Below, in pieces: positions 45,976 through 58,942 of a stretch of DNA of 64,000 bases; the first letter of the stretch is position 1, and every line of letters starts with the position of its first letter. Below the pieces are notes generated by a model. That model was not told the DNA's origin and made no database searches. It saw only the letters and a list, made by a program, of their open reading frames with translations. The translations under genes were made by a program, and so were the position numbers. Source of the stretch: Lumbricus rubellus (taxonomy: Eukaryota; Annelida; Clitellata; Crassiclitellata; Lumbricidae); NCBI GenBank assembly GCA_945859605.1, contig OX243827.1, forward strand, positions 28,376,941 to 28,440,940, read 5' to 3'.

Positions 45976-47093
45976 CTATTGGTTCTCCTCTTTTGGAACC
46001 AATGCCATGCATTGCTTCTCCTCTTTTGGAAGTGGATCCATGTATTTCTTCTCCTCTTTTGGAACAAGTGCCATGTATTGGTTCTCCTCTTTTGGAACAA
46101 GTGCCATGTATTGGTTCTCCTCTTTTGGATCCAAGTATTGGTTCTCCTCTTTTGGAACAAGTGCCATGTATTGGCTCTTCTCTTTTGGATCCAAGTATTG
46201 GCTCTCCTCTTTTGGAACCAGTGTCATGTATTGGTTCACTTCTTTCGACCCTAGATCCGGATCTTTATCGAAGCATTGGTTTGTTTGTGTTGAAACTAGT
46301 TCCAAGTAGGTATTCACCTCTGTTGAAACCAGACCTAAATAAGGATTCACTTCACTTGAAACTAGATCCAGGTAGGGATTGACATTTTTAGAAATCGGAT
46401 CCAAGCCTTGTTTCGACTCTGTTGAAACCAGTTCTAAATAAGGATTCACTTCGCTTGAAACTAGATCCAAGTAGGGATTGACCTCTTTAGAAATGGGATC
46501 CAAGCCATTTTTTGATTCTGTTGAAACCAGTTCTAAATAAGGATTCACTTCGCTTGAAACTAGATCCAAGTAGGGATTGACTTTTTTAGAAATCGGATCC
46601 AAGCCATGTTTCGACTCTGCTGAAATCAGATCTAAATAAGGGTTCGCTTCGTTCGAAACGAGATCCAAGTAGGGATTTACATCTTTTGGGTTTAAATCCG
46701 TCTTTCCTAGATCCAAGCTGAGATGGGCATGTTCTCGATTTAAATCTAAGTAGGTATTATTTGGTTCAAAATCTTCGCATGCTATTCTTTCATTCAGCAT
46801 CGGTCGACTTCTGCCATCGGTTTCTTTGCCTGGCTCATCTATTGATTCGTATTTATTATATCCATACTGGTCGGACGAAGGATGTATCGTCTCTTCTCTA
46901 TGCGTTATATCTTCCAATGCATGATCAATGGAATCATAGCCTATCTGATCATACATGTTGTATTCTCCTGTCGTATAGCCTTCCTTGTTTCCTGTTGAAT
47001 CGTTTAAAGGAGATCCCATTGAATCATATTCTATATGGTCATAAATACTAGGAAGATTGGGCAGCCCCCTGTTTTTCATTCGTCTCTTGACTT
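45976..47093 (-). CDS. Gene A cytoplasmic tail exon with YxxL repeats
   Basis: It starts EVKRRMKNR after the membrane. A Tyr-rich lead (YDHIEYDSM, YNMYDQIGYDSI) is followed by tandem 33 bp units coding NPYLDLVSSEV and later QYMALVPKEEN. About 14 YxxL motifs are present, and adjacent ones are 11 residues apart, giving YxxL-x7-YxxL, the spacing of an ITAM. Some units have lost the Tyr (for example HGLDPIS). It ends at TAG 45978-45976. Confidence 0.9.
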
Positions 47094-48640
47094 CTGAAAA
47101 TGTGAACCAACCAATCAAAAATCAATCAATGCACTTTGCTGTTCGCAAGCCATACAGACATTAATAGGTCACATTGTACTGTAATTTTGTGGCAGAGAGG
47201 AAGGAAGAGAAATGGAGGGATGATGGATGGAGATAGGAGGGATTGAGGTAGGCACAGAGGGAGGGATGGATGGGGAAAAGAAAGAAGGGAGGACACATGC
47301 ATACCTACACAGACAGAAACATATACAAACTACCGTAAGGACCTTAGGCAAATCCTTCACTCACAATTGCTCAGCGCTTCGGCGTGAAACTCCGATTCTG
47401 TGTCCGCTCTGCATTCGGGAGCTCCTCTGAGTAGAGAGCTTGAAGGGGCGCCATGACAAGTGCACATACAAACAAACAAAATACAAAGAGGAGATATGGG
47501 CAGATGGAGTTGGCGAGATCACAGGCTGCTTGGTATAATTTGAAGACTTTCCAAAAGCGCCACAACTCATATTACATAGCCTAGTCATCGAGACCCTGAA
47601 TGTAGGAGTTCGGCGACCCACAATCCAACGTAGGATTCTGCACTCTTTTTGCTCCCTCCACTCGCCCCAACATATCCTTTGGTCGAGTTAATTTGTCATG
47701 CTGCTTCTATTGTGCGTGCTTCTTTTTACCCGAGTTAGCTGCAGGCCCACCGCGGAACCTTTCTCCTTTATCCTGACTTGGGACAGGTTCAGGCCATCGT
47801 CAGCGGATAAATCTGTTTACAATTTCGATTAATCCACTGGCAACACACATATACAGTTTAAGACTCATTGAAGATAGGCCTATAGACACAAGACACTATC
47901 ACCTGTGCCCAAGGGCGGATACAGAAACTTTGGACGGAGGGGGGGGGGGGGCAAATAATTCTTGGTCTTGGGTCCGGGAAAAATTCTTGGCCTTGCGTCT
48001 GGAAAATTTTTCTTTCGTATCCGCCAAAAAGTTGATGACCTTCTTTTTAGTCCTCAGATTCATTCTGACTTCTAGAAAAACATGACATTTTCAAATGGGG
48101 GGGCCGCAATGCATAGGCATTTCTTAATAGGGGGGGGGGGGGGGGGCAAATTGTACAAAATATACATTGTTCCATAGCATGTTCAATCCAAATGGGGGGA
48201 AGGCCACGATACATGGGCATTCCTAAATGGGGGGGGGGCATGGCCGGATAACCCCCCTGGATCCGCCCCTGCCTGTGCCCGCAATTAGTAAAATAGTACT
48301 GGCGGTTTACCACTTTGCTTGAAACGTATGAAGAGAAAGATTCCGAGGAGCAACAGACCGAGACCCATAACTCCGGTGCCTAAAATTATCTTCCACACAG
48401 CCGTCGTCTCTTCTTCCTGTAAAAGTGTTTCTGTCTCTGTAAAACAAAACCTATACATTACAATAATTATTACAAAAGTCGTTAGATTTTTTATTTTGCA
48501 AGCAAGAAGCCGGTGGTTAAATCGAACACCTTCTAATTTGCATAGGCTAACTTGTAAAATGAAGTTCAAGAGATTTTTATATTGTAAATTATAATATATT
48601 GGCCTAATATTGGTCTGCACCAGCAGAAATAACTGATAGA

Positions 48641-48704
<64 letters not shown>

Positions 48705-51700
48705 TAATATCTTTTCTTTATTGAAACGTTTGCAAGACGCACTGCGCTTTACATTTACAAGTTATGCAGTAATCTTAACCCTTTCCAGCCGGAATTGTTT
48801 TGATATCTATCCTGTTAATGGGGTCACGGGTGACCCCATCCGGCGGGAACGGGTTAATTAAACTTAACTACCAACTGACAGACAGCTTTGCAATTACAAT
48901 GGCGATAATAGCAGCCTACAAATCAAATCCGCCCAACGGGGGCTTGAACCTGCTACCTCTCGCACTCTTGGCCAGCGTGTTAACCATTACTCTACAGTCT
49001 ACCGGGCTTCCCCAAACGCTAATAATTAAATGATGCTTGAAGTGTATACCAGAGACATTTGAAATGCTAGCATCGTATACAAAAATAAAAAAATAACATT
49101 TAATGTGTTAACCTTTTGGAGGTTGGTATGTAAGCTTTATGGTGCCATTTCCTCTGCTATATCCGTTGTCACCAACACACCTGTATTCTCCTAGGTATTT
49201 AGTACAATTGGTAGAACATTGTGGATCAATATTTATTATTAGCGTCTCCGCCGCAGCGCTGACGTAAGGTGGTTCATCACGAACTAACTCATCAAATGGT
49301 TCTGTCTTGTACCAGAGCACAGTCGCAGGTGTACTGGGATCAGAAGTTGATATACATTGAAAGATTATCTGCATCTCTTCCAGAAAATCAACGGACACTG
49401 TTTGTGGACCTCTAATCATCACTGTTGTCCTGACTAAGAAACCGAAATGAAACAACAGAATGATGGGCATTTTCAAGAATTTGTATCGTGTATATAAAAA
49501 CAATTGCATCATGCTTATTATATAAACAGTTGTAATTATTAGAATGCGCAGGCCTATTATCGAAGCAAGAATGATAATCATTATTTTCTTTAAGGTCTGA
49601 TCGCGCAGGAATGAAAATGAGAATATTAAATTGGTCCGGAATAATTATTAGTAGGCCTACCACATAATGAATAGATTTAAATAGGTCCATGCAACTTTTA
49701 AATTCGCTACCACGACAATCATTGTCCTGCTGAATCCTGCAGTTCTCCTATGATTGTCACGTTTGGTGGTATGATCCTCAGGTATTTGACCTGGTATAGC
49801 CTGCATATAGTTAGGAAAGTGGCTTCTCCGCCTTTTCAACTCGAAGCGATAGTAATTATTAGCTTATGCATTGGACCTTATTAAAAGGCCATGCGAGATG
49901 GAAGTCGCTGGATTATCCCAGTAGTAGTAGCCTAGCAGCCTAGGCCTACCAGGTTCTGAAAATAATGTAACCTTAAATACAAACCAAACACATCAATTAG
50001 CAAATTAGTGTCCAAAATAGACATACTAAGAACGTTGAGATATCCTTGAGCAAACTCGTATCCATGAATGTTGCTGGCATTGCATTGAATAACCATCAGA
50101 TCCGTTTTACGCTCACTATTTTCGCAATCTCGGCAAACGTCTCTGATCGTTAGACTGTTAAGGTTGTTGCTGAAGACAAACCTTTCAGGAGGGCTGTTCG
50201 CTTAAAACGCAAAACAGTTGCAATGTTCTATTTTTTAATCAGTCAACGGGTAATGCAGTAGGCCTACGTGCAGGGGCGGATACAGAAATATTCGGAGGGA
50301 GGCCAAAAATTTGACCTTGGGTGAGAAAAAATTTCGTTGATTATAGGCAGAAAAATCTGTTGACCTTTTTTTAGTCATTGGTTCGAAATGTCTTAAAAAT
50401 ATACCAACTTCCCATAACAAAAAGCCGATGACCTTTTTTAGTCATCATGTCGAACTTGCTTTCAAAAATACAAAAATACGGAATTTCTATGAGCATTTCA
50501 TTTCAAGGGTGGTCCACTAAAAACGAGAAACGCACTGCACGTGATGCTATTATAATAAAGGCAATGTATCATGAAAACTAATATTTGGGTTTGCCTATTA
50601 TTATTAAAGCCACAGCTTCCGGAGGAGACTCTATTTTGGCTCCTTCTATCAACAGTAGAGGAATATTATTTAGCTCCTCTTTCGATTGTGCCAATTCAAG
50701 GCACATGAATCATGAATCAAAAGTAAGGAAGAAATACAAAAACCATTTCCAGCAATCGAAGTCTAGGCCTACGTAAGAGCTCACTGTCTATTGGCTGTCC
50801 ATTCTGGAACCAGATGATATTGGCCTGAGGTATGGCGGTGACGCTGCAGTTGAAGGTAACAGATTCTCCCTCAGTTACATTGACATCATAGGGACCATCT
50901 TTTCTGCTCTGAAACTTCGGCACATCTATATTATTTAAAGGTAAAATACATGCCAAAAATCAATATTATGTATATATTGATATATAACTGAGTCAAACCG
51001 TTAACGGAAGTTTATCGGTCTTAGAAAGAAGCCAGCTATTTGGCTTTAATACAAGTATCTATGCAAAGAGCACCCATGTTTTCTATTACAACGTAAAACA
51101 ACGTGTTTTTTTACTTTGGATTGTGGGCACTTAACTGACTTCGAAGGTAGTTAGGCCTAATGTTAAAATGCCTCTACATGTTGAGTCTGTCGATGTATTA
51201 GGCCTAGGCCAGACTCGTAATGGCTATATCACGATTTGGTAATGAGAAGATCAATTTGCTCACTGAGGAGCGGAAACCGCTTCGCATTTCAACAATTTCC
51301 TTCCTCGGTTTAGCCTAATCTGTTTGTACCCATCAGCAAACTACATAAAAGTTGGCTTCAATTTTCTTAAAAGGATTCAGTCGATAAGTAATAATACCAA
51401 AATTATTTTTAAAACATTTGATCTGAAATTGTCTTGCCTTTGACACGCAACTGAAGAATCTGTGTGCTGCTTCCACGTTTGTTGGAAGCCGAGCAGCTGT
51501 AGTTTCCTGCGTCAGACGCAGCTATTCTAAAAATGGTGAGTTCTGAATAAGCATTATCTTGATTGCCCAACGAGTGTTTCCCAGTGGGAAATTTATTACT
51601 CGGAGTATTCCATTGCATCGTAGGTTCTGGGCTGTATGGGCAGAGGAAATATGGCACACGGTCAATATTATTAATTTATAGAAGTCTACAAATTAGATTA

Positions 51701-54700
51701 ATCACAACCGGTCAGTAGATTTCGCACTGCAAATTTCAGAAATACTGAAAATTTAGGTAGAACTGCGGACCGCATCCAAAATTATCTTACTTAGGCCTAT
51801 ACATTAAAACAGCGCAAATTATTATACAAATGCCATAATGATATATTATGGCTGTCATAAGTTAGTGAATTTCTGGGCGATTAATGGTTTAAATTGGCAT
51901 AAGTATTGTGCTGTTTTTTACGGGCTCATTGCAACAACAAATTATAGGATATATTAATTCTATTTTAAGAGCTTATATTGCATAAAATTAAACATTATAG
52001 ATACAAACAGACACGCAAATAAGTCTATATTCATATGCGCATAATTAATATGACTGTGTATTTATATACGCTACTAATATGTTTAGCCTACATATTGTAA
52101 TTTATACATGAAATTATGTATAAATTACAATATGTAAACATATTAGTAGCGTATATAAATACACCTAATAATTTCTACAAAAACAGACCGTTGTGTCTGC
52201 TCACGTCATACGTAGCCTAGTTGTAGCTCAAATCTAAGATGCTCTGAACAAATTCGGTTTGATATTCATTATTTTACGCTAGCTTACTATCCGTAGAAGA
52301 AGCATCTGAACGTTGCGTTTCCTCCAATAAGAGCAACTGCTTGTGCTGCTGAGGAGAATGCTAAGGTTGGAGCAAACTCACTGATATTACCCCCTGGATC
52401 TGTAACATTCAGAAAACATCAAAACGATATGAAACAAATAGCCAATACGTGAACGTTAGTAATCTTAATAGGCTTCACTGCCCCATTAGGGCAAATCGTT
52501 TTGGAACTCAGTTTTCCACAAGCAATTTTTTGCAATTTTTGTCATGTTACCAATGGATCAGAACGTCAAAGCAGGCAACTACCCTGCAACCGACGTATGG
52601 TCCTGCTTCGACGGTCTGGCCAAGAGTCAGAATAAAGTCAGAGTCAAATCATAGTTTGCTCACTCCAACGATTGCGATATTTCCCTTCTCATTAATTTGT
52701 TGATCTTGCTTGCAGCAGCTGTTTTTTTCTATAAGCTTATAAAAGACTGATTCATGAACCTTGGTCAAGCGCTGTGAACATTTGTCTCACTTTCCAATCC
52801 CAAATTACAAACATTTGCAAATCTGCTCTCTACCACTTCATAGTATGTCGCCACATACATGTAAGGTGCGCTCTTACTAAAGATTTGCACAGACCATAGC
52901 CTGCAATCTTGCCTGCTCTCACCTTGATTCTGCCAACTCTGGTTTCCAGGCATAATAAGGTCTTCAAGTAAGGCACCCTTCGCGGCCCTTGTAACGGCAT
53001 GGCTGTGTTACGGCGCCATAGAAATTGTCATTGTTATTATTATCAGGGTGTCAACGAATCGAAAATTCGCTCTAAGCTCGGTCTCAGTACATTCCGCCGC
53101 TGCAGTCTGAGATACTCTGTTACGGTATTTTGGATGAACCTTAATTTAACACTGTCGTGGGCCCTTTTGCATTCCGTGCTGTTGCCTCTCAAGGAATAGA
53201 ATCGACTAACAATGTTCGTCCATTGCACAACGTAGGCTACTTTCTTCTTTCAGAAACGCCCAAAGCTCACTAAACTAGGCCTACATGTACGTCATTGGTC
53301 TTCAGCGTTCTGAATATTATGTCAAATTACAACTAGGCTAGCCGACTAGCCTAGCAACCAATTTAATTCATGTTCGCACTGCACGTGTTTTAGACCTATA
53401 TGGCTGTGAAACAACGATATTAAAAGTGAATAACCGCAAGTAAAATCTCAACACCTCAGACACAAAGTTAAGAACAACTTATGGTAAAGAAAGCTAAAGT
53501 AGGAGTAGCCCTATGGAAAAAGGTTAGCCAGAAATCAGTCTGGCCTTCTCAAAATTACTTGTTAGTCATTTGCACTGATTTCGTTTTGCAAATTATCCTA
53601 CTTCTTGTCACTGCTAGTTGCGTAGATCCTCCAAAATTGAATTCAGTCAGGAGAGTATTGAGAAAGAAGCTCGTGTAAATTCCTCCATCATCAGCATCTA
53701 TTGGAAGAGCGTAAGCGAAGTGAAGATCTCCTGAAATAATAAGAGAGCATAAATTTGTAGAATTTCAGTAGGTCCTAATGAAATAGAATAATTTAAAACA
53801 TTGCAAATTTATCTCTAGAATAATATTCAGTAATTTTTTTTAACCTCGTAGGCGACACCCCACAACAAACAAATATTAATTCAAACCCAATATTTATTTA
53901 TGTTGCTTAGAAGCTTAACTTAGGCCTATACATAAGACCTCTATAAAATTAGCCTAGTTATATGCAATATGCTGCATTTGCCAGCCTTAATTACTGATTA
54001 AACGAAGATTGAATTGAATTGAATAAATTAACTCCAAACTCCGCACTTTTGCAATGTCCTTCGGAATATGCTAACAGCCCGACTTTAAATAAAATCCAAT
54101 ATAGTCGCACATTCGCAATCCGTATTTGATTTGGAATTTTGTAAAGCATTGCATTGAATAAGCAACAAATCATTGATGACGATATAAAAACATAGCCTAC
54201 ATAGGCATATAAAACAGACAACTGTAGGCCTATTATAGGTAGTGCCTATACGGTTATGGCATACGGTCGTTGGTCGCACTACAGATAAACTCAAGCTGAT
54301 GATAAATTTTAGTAGTAAGCTACTGAATGAAGCGCCGCAATGTCCAGAAAGGTGACTATCTAAGCGCTTTCACGATTGATAATTTCAAAGTAAGAATACG
54401 AAATGAAGTTCAGATTTACCATTCTCAGCGACCTGCTTCCTGGTCACAGACAATAGCACTGAACGACCGGTTTCGCTTTTGGCTGGAATGAACCAACCAT
54501 TCAAAGTTGGTGCATTCGAAGGTTCCGGAAAACCTTTGCGTCGATTGGCTGGAATGCGAAGTGGCATACCCTCTGCAACGGTTTGCTGAAGTACAGTTTC
54601 TGTTCCAGTCAAAGAGTTAATAAATGCCATCCGAATACCTATCATCTTCGAAAGAGCTGTGCCGTATGGATTCTTCACAAAGCACTGATAGTACCCTTCA

Positions 54701-55795
54701 TCAGTTTCCGTTGCTCCAATAATTCCTATTATTCCATCTGATGCTTTACGGATATTTGACAAACTTGAGTTCAACTCGAAACCGTTCTTTCTCCATTCAT
54801 ATCTGTAAGAAAATTAGACATGTTCTCGTTATGTGACGAATAGTGTAGGACCACTGTAGCTTAAATAAAGGAGGCAAACAGGTATCTCACTTTATCACAA
54901 GATATCCTTAATTGAGTCTCTTGAGCTTAGGCTACATGTATGTATCAGATGGGAGTCGATTATGTCAGTTGCTCCATGGCCAACTATGTTTTGTCGATGT
55001 GCTCTCTGCATTGGGAGCGCCTGTGAAAAGGTCGCACTGTAAGTAGCGCTTAAAAGTCTGTAAATGGGATAAAATGTAAAGAATCAATATAGTAAAAACC
55101 TTTGAACTTACATGACAGATGGCGTTCCCTCGCCTTTACAGTCCAGTCTAACATTATCGTTCTTGCGGTATATGATATCTCTTTCCGAACTTCTCGTTAT
55201 AGTTGGTGGAAGTCGCGCTGAAATATTACGACATTCTAGATGAAGGCTAGACTTTATTCATGGTTTGGTGCCATACATCACACCCAAGCAATTGCGATCG
55301 GTGACAATACGGCAAAAAATCAAAAGCCGGTCACGCAGTCCAAACAGTCATTGATGCAGACAGACTTGCTGGATTAGGCCTACAGCAGTGAATGATCATG
55401 CATGACTGACACTCAAAATCCTATATCTGGCGTGGTGGTCGTTTTCATAAAGTCGTAATAAAAACTAGCTCAGTCAAACCGCAATAAAAGTTGTGATTGC
55501 AATTTTGATTGCAACTGAAATTCCAACTTAAAATTATGTCAACGATTAGTGAAAATGACAGACCACTGAAATGCAAATTAAGACTGCAATTTTGAAGAAA
55601 TGGGCAAACATTCACATGTAAGAAATAGCATATGCATCCCTCCAAAAACAATGAAACATTACATTAGTCTATAAAGAAAGACTCGCTATATATTTTCAGG
55701 TGAGACTTGCCAACACTTTGGGTGGAAATGGTGACCCTAAGACAGGCCACAATTAGCAGACAAACGAAGTCTTTCATATCGCAGTTTACCATCAT
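45976..55795 (-). CDS. L1-like Ig receptor with ITAM-like repeat tail (gene A), 11 exons, 962 aa
   Basis: A type I membrane protein built from splice sites; exons sum to 2889 nt and all phases agree. Exons: 55795-55711, 55217-55112, 54802-54420, 53730-53602, 52399-52288, 51631-51438, 50925-50785, 50200-50027, 49433-49113, 48436-48311, 47093-45976. Layout: signal peptide, L1-type Ig1-Ig4, one more Ig domain, one membrane helix (565-585) and a 371-residue tail with repeated YxxL. It has no fibronectin III domains and no FIGQY ankyrin motif, unlike true L1CAM or neuroglian. Introns 1 and 6 use GC donors (GCAAGT, GCAAGA). A role as a Tyr-phosphorylated adhesion or immune-type receptor is inferred from the tail. 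Confidence 0.85.
47339..47470 (+). mobile_element. SINE 3' half with hairpin tail
   Basis: CTTCACTCACAATTGCTCAG, GGCGTGAAACTCCGATTCTG, then GGGAGCTCCTCTGAGTAGAG and CTTGAAGGGGCGCC followed by TGACAAGTGCACATA. Same family as 1755-1945. It lies just upstream of the gene A tail exon, in the intron. Confidence 0.7.
47911..48271. mobile_element. 361 bp MITE in the gene A intron
   Basis: Ends AAGGGCGGATACAG and GGATCCGCCCCTGC are imperfect inverted repeats, with a 9 bp duplication CCTGTGCCC on both sides (47902-47910, 48272-48280). The interior has several G10-G16 runs. A related end, CAGGGGCGGATACAG, is at 50271. Confidence 0.7.
48311..48436 (-). CDS. Gene A transmembrane exon
   Basis: A 126 nt, phase 1-1 exon coding an acidic juxtamembrane stretch (LLQEEETT), AVWK, the helix IILGTGVMGLGLLLLGIFLF and a basic stop-transfer RFKQ. 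Gene B has an exon of the same length with the same AxWKIxLG start. Confidence 0.9.
48637..48703 (+). repeat. (AAT)n microsatellite
   Basis: Perfect trinucleotide run in the intron between the gene A Ig5 and membrane exons. Confidence 0.97.
48775..48857. mobile_element. TTAA-flanked mini-element
   Basis: TTAACCCTTTCCAGCCGG and CCGGCGGGAACGGGTTAA pair as terminal inverted repeats at TTAA, with an inner GGGGTCACGGGTGACCCC palindrome. Confidence 0.6.
48930..49008 (-). mobile_element. tRNA-like SINE head
   Basis: On the minus strand: CGGTAGACTGTAGAGTAATGG (A box side) and AGGTAGCAGGTTCAAGCCCC (B box GGTTCAAGCCC). Confidence 0.55.
49113..55795 (-). CDS. Gene A signal peptide and five Ig domains
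   Basis: The signal exon (ATG 55795) contains MKDFVCLLIVACLRVTIS. Ig1: RLPPTITRSS, LDCKGEGTP, YEWRKNG, DEGYYQCFVKNPYGTALS. Ig2: EGMPLRIPANRRKGFPEP and GDLHFAYALPIDADDGGIYTS; this follows the L1 Ig2 pattern (CNPP-G-P, then GDLYF, then D-Y-C), but both disulfide Cys are replaced. Ig3: ATFRCFFYGYPEPTMQW and DAGNYSCSASNKRG. Ig4: VTFNCSVTAIPQANIIWF, NGQPID, MVIQCNASNIHGYEFA and YLNVL, closely matching L1 Ig4. Ig5: IIFQCISTSDPSTPATVLW and YLGEYRCVGDNG, most like L1 Ig6. Ig1-4 in this order is the horseshoe set of the L1/contactin superfamily. Confidence 0.8.
52056..52164. repeat. Long near-perfect palindrome
   Basis: GTGTATTTATATACGCTACT to AGTAGCGTATATAAATACAC, with one arm carrying a short insertion (AGCCTAC). 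In the intron between gene A exons 5 and 4 side (near Ig3). Confidence 0.85.
55014..55042 (+). repeat. Degraded SINE-tail hairpin
   Basis: TTGGGAGCGCCTGTGAAAAG followed by GTAAGTAGCGCT, a worn copy in a gene A intron. Confidence 0.35.
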
Positions 55796-57373
55796 CACGC
55801 TGAGCAAGGTTCTCTGAAACAGAAAGTGCAAAATGTGGCCTAGCAGCGTTCGTGATAATTCTCGCAAAGTAGCGTGATTTCAAAGGCTAAATTTCCTACG
55901 TCTGGTTAGTACGCACTAAACTGAAAACTTTCCTCTTTGAGTCTGCCTATAGAGTATACATATAGATAGTTTTAATTACCACCGAACTTCAATGTGCACT
56001 TCTGAGCTTTGTATGGAAGGCATTATCAAATTTCAGTTGTCTTGTATTGTATTGTATAAGGTTAACCAGGACAGGCTTTATCCACGTGCCATTTATATAA
56101 GGGAATATATTGGCCTAATGCTATCACCCCAGTTCTACCGACGCGGTCACACAAAGACGTATCCTCGCTGTTAGCCATGGGACTATTTTTATAATAGCCT
56201 AACTAGAAGGTTAGTCATTCACCAGGCAAGGAGCAGTCACGAATGTCCGTCTGCTTTAAAACCAATGGAAATAAAATTTAATGGTGAACTTGAATGCAAT
56301 ATTTAGCTAAAGTAATAAAGAAACTACTTAAAATTCAGATTTTTTCTGGTTCTCCTCGATAACGAAACTCTGTAGAGTCTAATTAAGATTCGAGAATAGT
56401 GATGTGTGTGAGAGGGCTTGTGTGTGTGTGTGGGTGGGTGTGCCTGCAAATTGTCTTTCTAACTCGAGGCACAAAAGTGCAGGCCACTTTAAACTTTTAA
56501 CATGATGCCTGCTTTAAAATGGCACTCCACTGGTATGATATCATTTTGTTTAATAGCCTACTTGTTAGGCGACCAAGTTAACGGAACAGTGTGTTCATTT
56601 AGGCTTTAGACCTACCGCTACTGTTGTCACTGCTTACATACATGTATATTGTGTGAATTGCTATTGCTTGAGAGTTGGTGAACACACTGAACAGTAAGGT
56701 GTATTTCTATGTGAAATTTTACATTAGAATAGTACACGACTATGATCTAACTACGATGACAATGATGAAGCTGTTAAAGTTATGAAAAAGACTTCAAAAT
56801 TCCCCACCTCTTAGTCATTTGATTCGGTTGCTTTTCAGCTTGCTCAGGATCGAGTAAACACACCCCGAAAAAAGTTCTGGCTTCGGCTGTGAAAACCATC
56901 ATAATTATGGCAAATTAATTGAGGGCTCAAATCTCAGGATCCTTAATTTTCGAGTGTGGTTTTACTCGCAACGATTCACAGTGATTCACGTAATAGTAGT
57001 AAGTCCTGCGTAAATTAATTATGGTAGCCGCGAACAACAGTAGCCTATTCCTTATCGAGTTTGCCTCGTGCCAATCATGAACTTGATAGCTAGTGTTGGC
57101 TAAGATAATATTTGACCATCAAACCGCAAAAGAGGAAGTGTAGGCAACCACAGCATTTATCGAAATGTTTTGAACTCGAATTCATGATGAACTGTTTATG
57201 GGCTTCTCCCCAAGTCTATATCGCAGAAAACAAAACCCGTCGGGATTAGTAACAAGATAACAATTAACTTACTGGTTGTAGGTTATTGACCTTGTAACCT
57301 GAAAGTCTTGTGTTTTGGGCAACGAGTTAATAGTTAGAGACTATCATCTAGCTACAAATAGGATGAAGATTAT

Positions 57374-57800
57374 GTATGTATGTATGCATGTATGTATCAC
57401 TATGTATGTATGTATGCATGTATGTATGCATGTATGTATGTACGTATGTATGTACAGTATGTATGTATGTAAGTATGTATGTATGTATGTATGTTTGACA
57501 TGTATGTATGTATTTATGTATGTATGTAAGTAAGTATGTATGTATGTATGTATGTATGTGTGTATGTATGTATGTATGTATGTATGTATGTATGTATGTA
57601 TGTATGTATGTATGTATGTATGTATGTATGTATGTATGTATGTATGTATGTATGTATGTATGTATGTATGTATGTATGTATGTATGTATGTATGTATGTA
57701 TGTATGTATGTATGTAGGCCCATATGTATGTATGTATGTATGTATGTATGTGTGTATGTATGTAATATGTATGTATGTATGCATGTATGTATGTAGGCCC

Positions 57801-57831
<31 letters not shown>

Positions 57832-58030
57832 TGTATGTATGTATGTATGTATGTATGTATGTATGTATGTATGTATGTATGTATGTGTGTATGTATGTAT
57901 GTATGTATGTATGTATGCCTATCTATGCAGGCTTATGTAGGCCTATGTATGTTTGCATATATCTATGTATGTATGTATGTATATACTGTAAGTATGTAGT
58001 TATGTATGTGCGTATGTATGTTTGTAAGTA
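57374..58030 (+). repeat. (ATGT)n microsatellite, about 650 bp
   Basis: Long tetranucleotide array interrupted twice by AGGCCCAT, so it is itself partly duplicated in blocks. Open frames here are artefacts. Confidence 0.97.
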
Positions 58031-58908
58031 GTATGTTTGTATGTACATGCTGTAGTAAGCCTACACTGCATGTAGGCTATGCACGTGTGTAACTTTTGAA
58101 CGTATGCATCTTACTAGGCGGAACTTGTATGGGTGAAAAGGAAAGTCGTTTTGATGGGAACCAAGGACTTCCCTCTTCATAACCGCTACTTCTATGGTCA
58201 TGTAACTTGAAGTCGTTAACCGAGAATAAATTTTACCTGACAATGATCATAGGACTTGAATTTCGCTGTGTTGATGCCTTCCTTGTTCCTTGAACTTGCA
58301 CTTAAAGGAAGTAACTAATAAACAATGTTGCCTAATACAGTCGTATAACTTTTACGTATGCGTGTAACTAGCTGTCGTTTAACTGGTCACAATTCTGAAT
58401 CCGGATGTATTCTGTTCCATTTTTTGCATTCTGTAATTTCAAATGAGTCGTCAAAACAGTCGAGCATAAGTGCAAATATCCGATATATAATCCGAGAACA
58501 GTCTACATGAGAGCATAATTGCGCAGTGGGTACTGGCAGATAATGAACTGGATACAAGTGTTTGAGTGTCAACATGATAATTTAGGGGCCTATCATTCTG
58601 CTGGTGCGTTGTGACCTAGTTAGCCGTTTGCGCTGCAGACATCAATTCAAGCGGTCACCGTGGCAGACAGCGTTCGGACTGTTCTTCCATCCGTTCCTCA
58701 AAGTGAAGTCGACTATAATAACTGCAAGCTTATAAGTGCGTAGGTTGTCGATAGGAAGATCAGGAAATGCAGAAAACTATCAAAATACTTTCACTGAACA
58801 AGAAGCGGTCATTAGCGGGTTAAGTTCACTGTGACTTATTTTGCTAATTGATTAAATTTTCTTGTTGTTATGACAATTAGGCTACCATCACTTCGGCTAG
58901 TTAGCATA

Positions 58909-58942
58909 GAGAGCACCTCTGAGTAGAATTCTTGAAGAGGCG
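58909..58942 (+). repeat. SINE-tail hairpin
   Basis: GAGCACCTCTGAGTAGA then CTTGAAGAGGCGCTTTATAA and an AAAT-type run. Confidence 0.6.

Noticed and set aside
45781..46382. Plus-strand frames rich in YWFSSFGT or SPLLE over the gene A tail
   Set aside because: Antisense shadows of the 33 bp tail repeats, which are in the frame of a spliced receptor.
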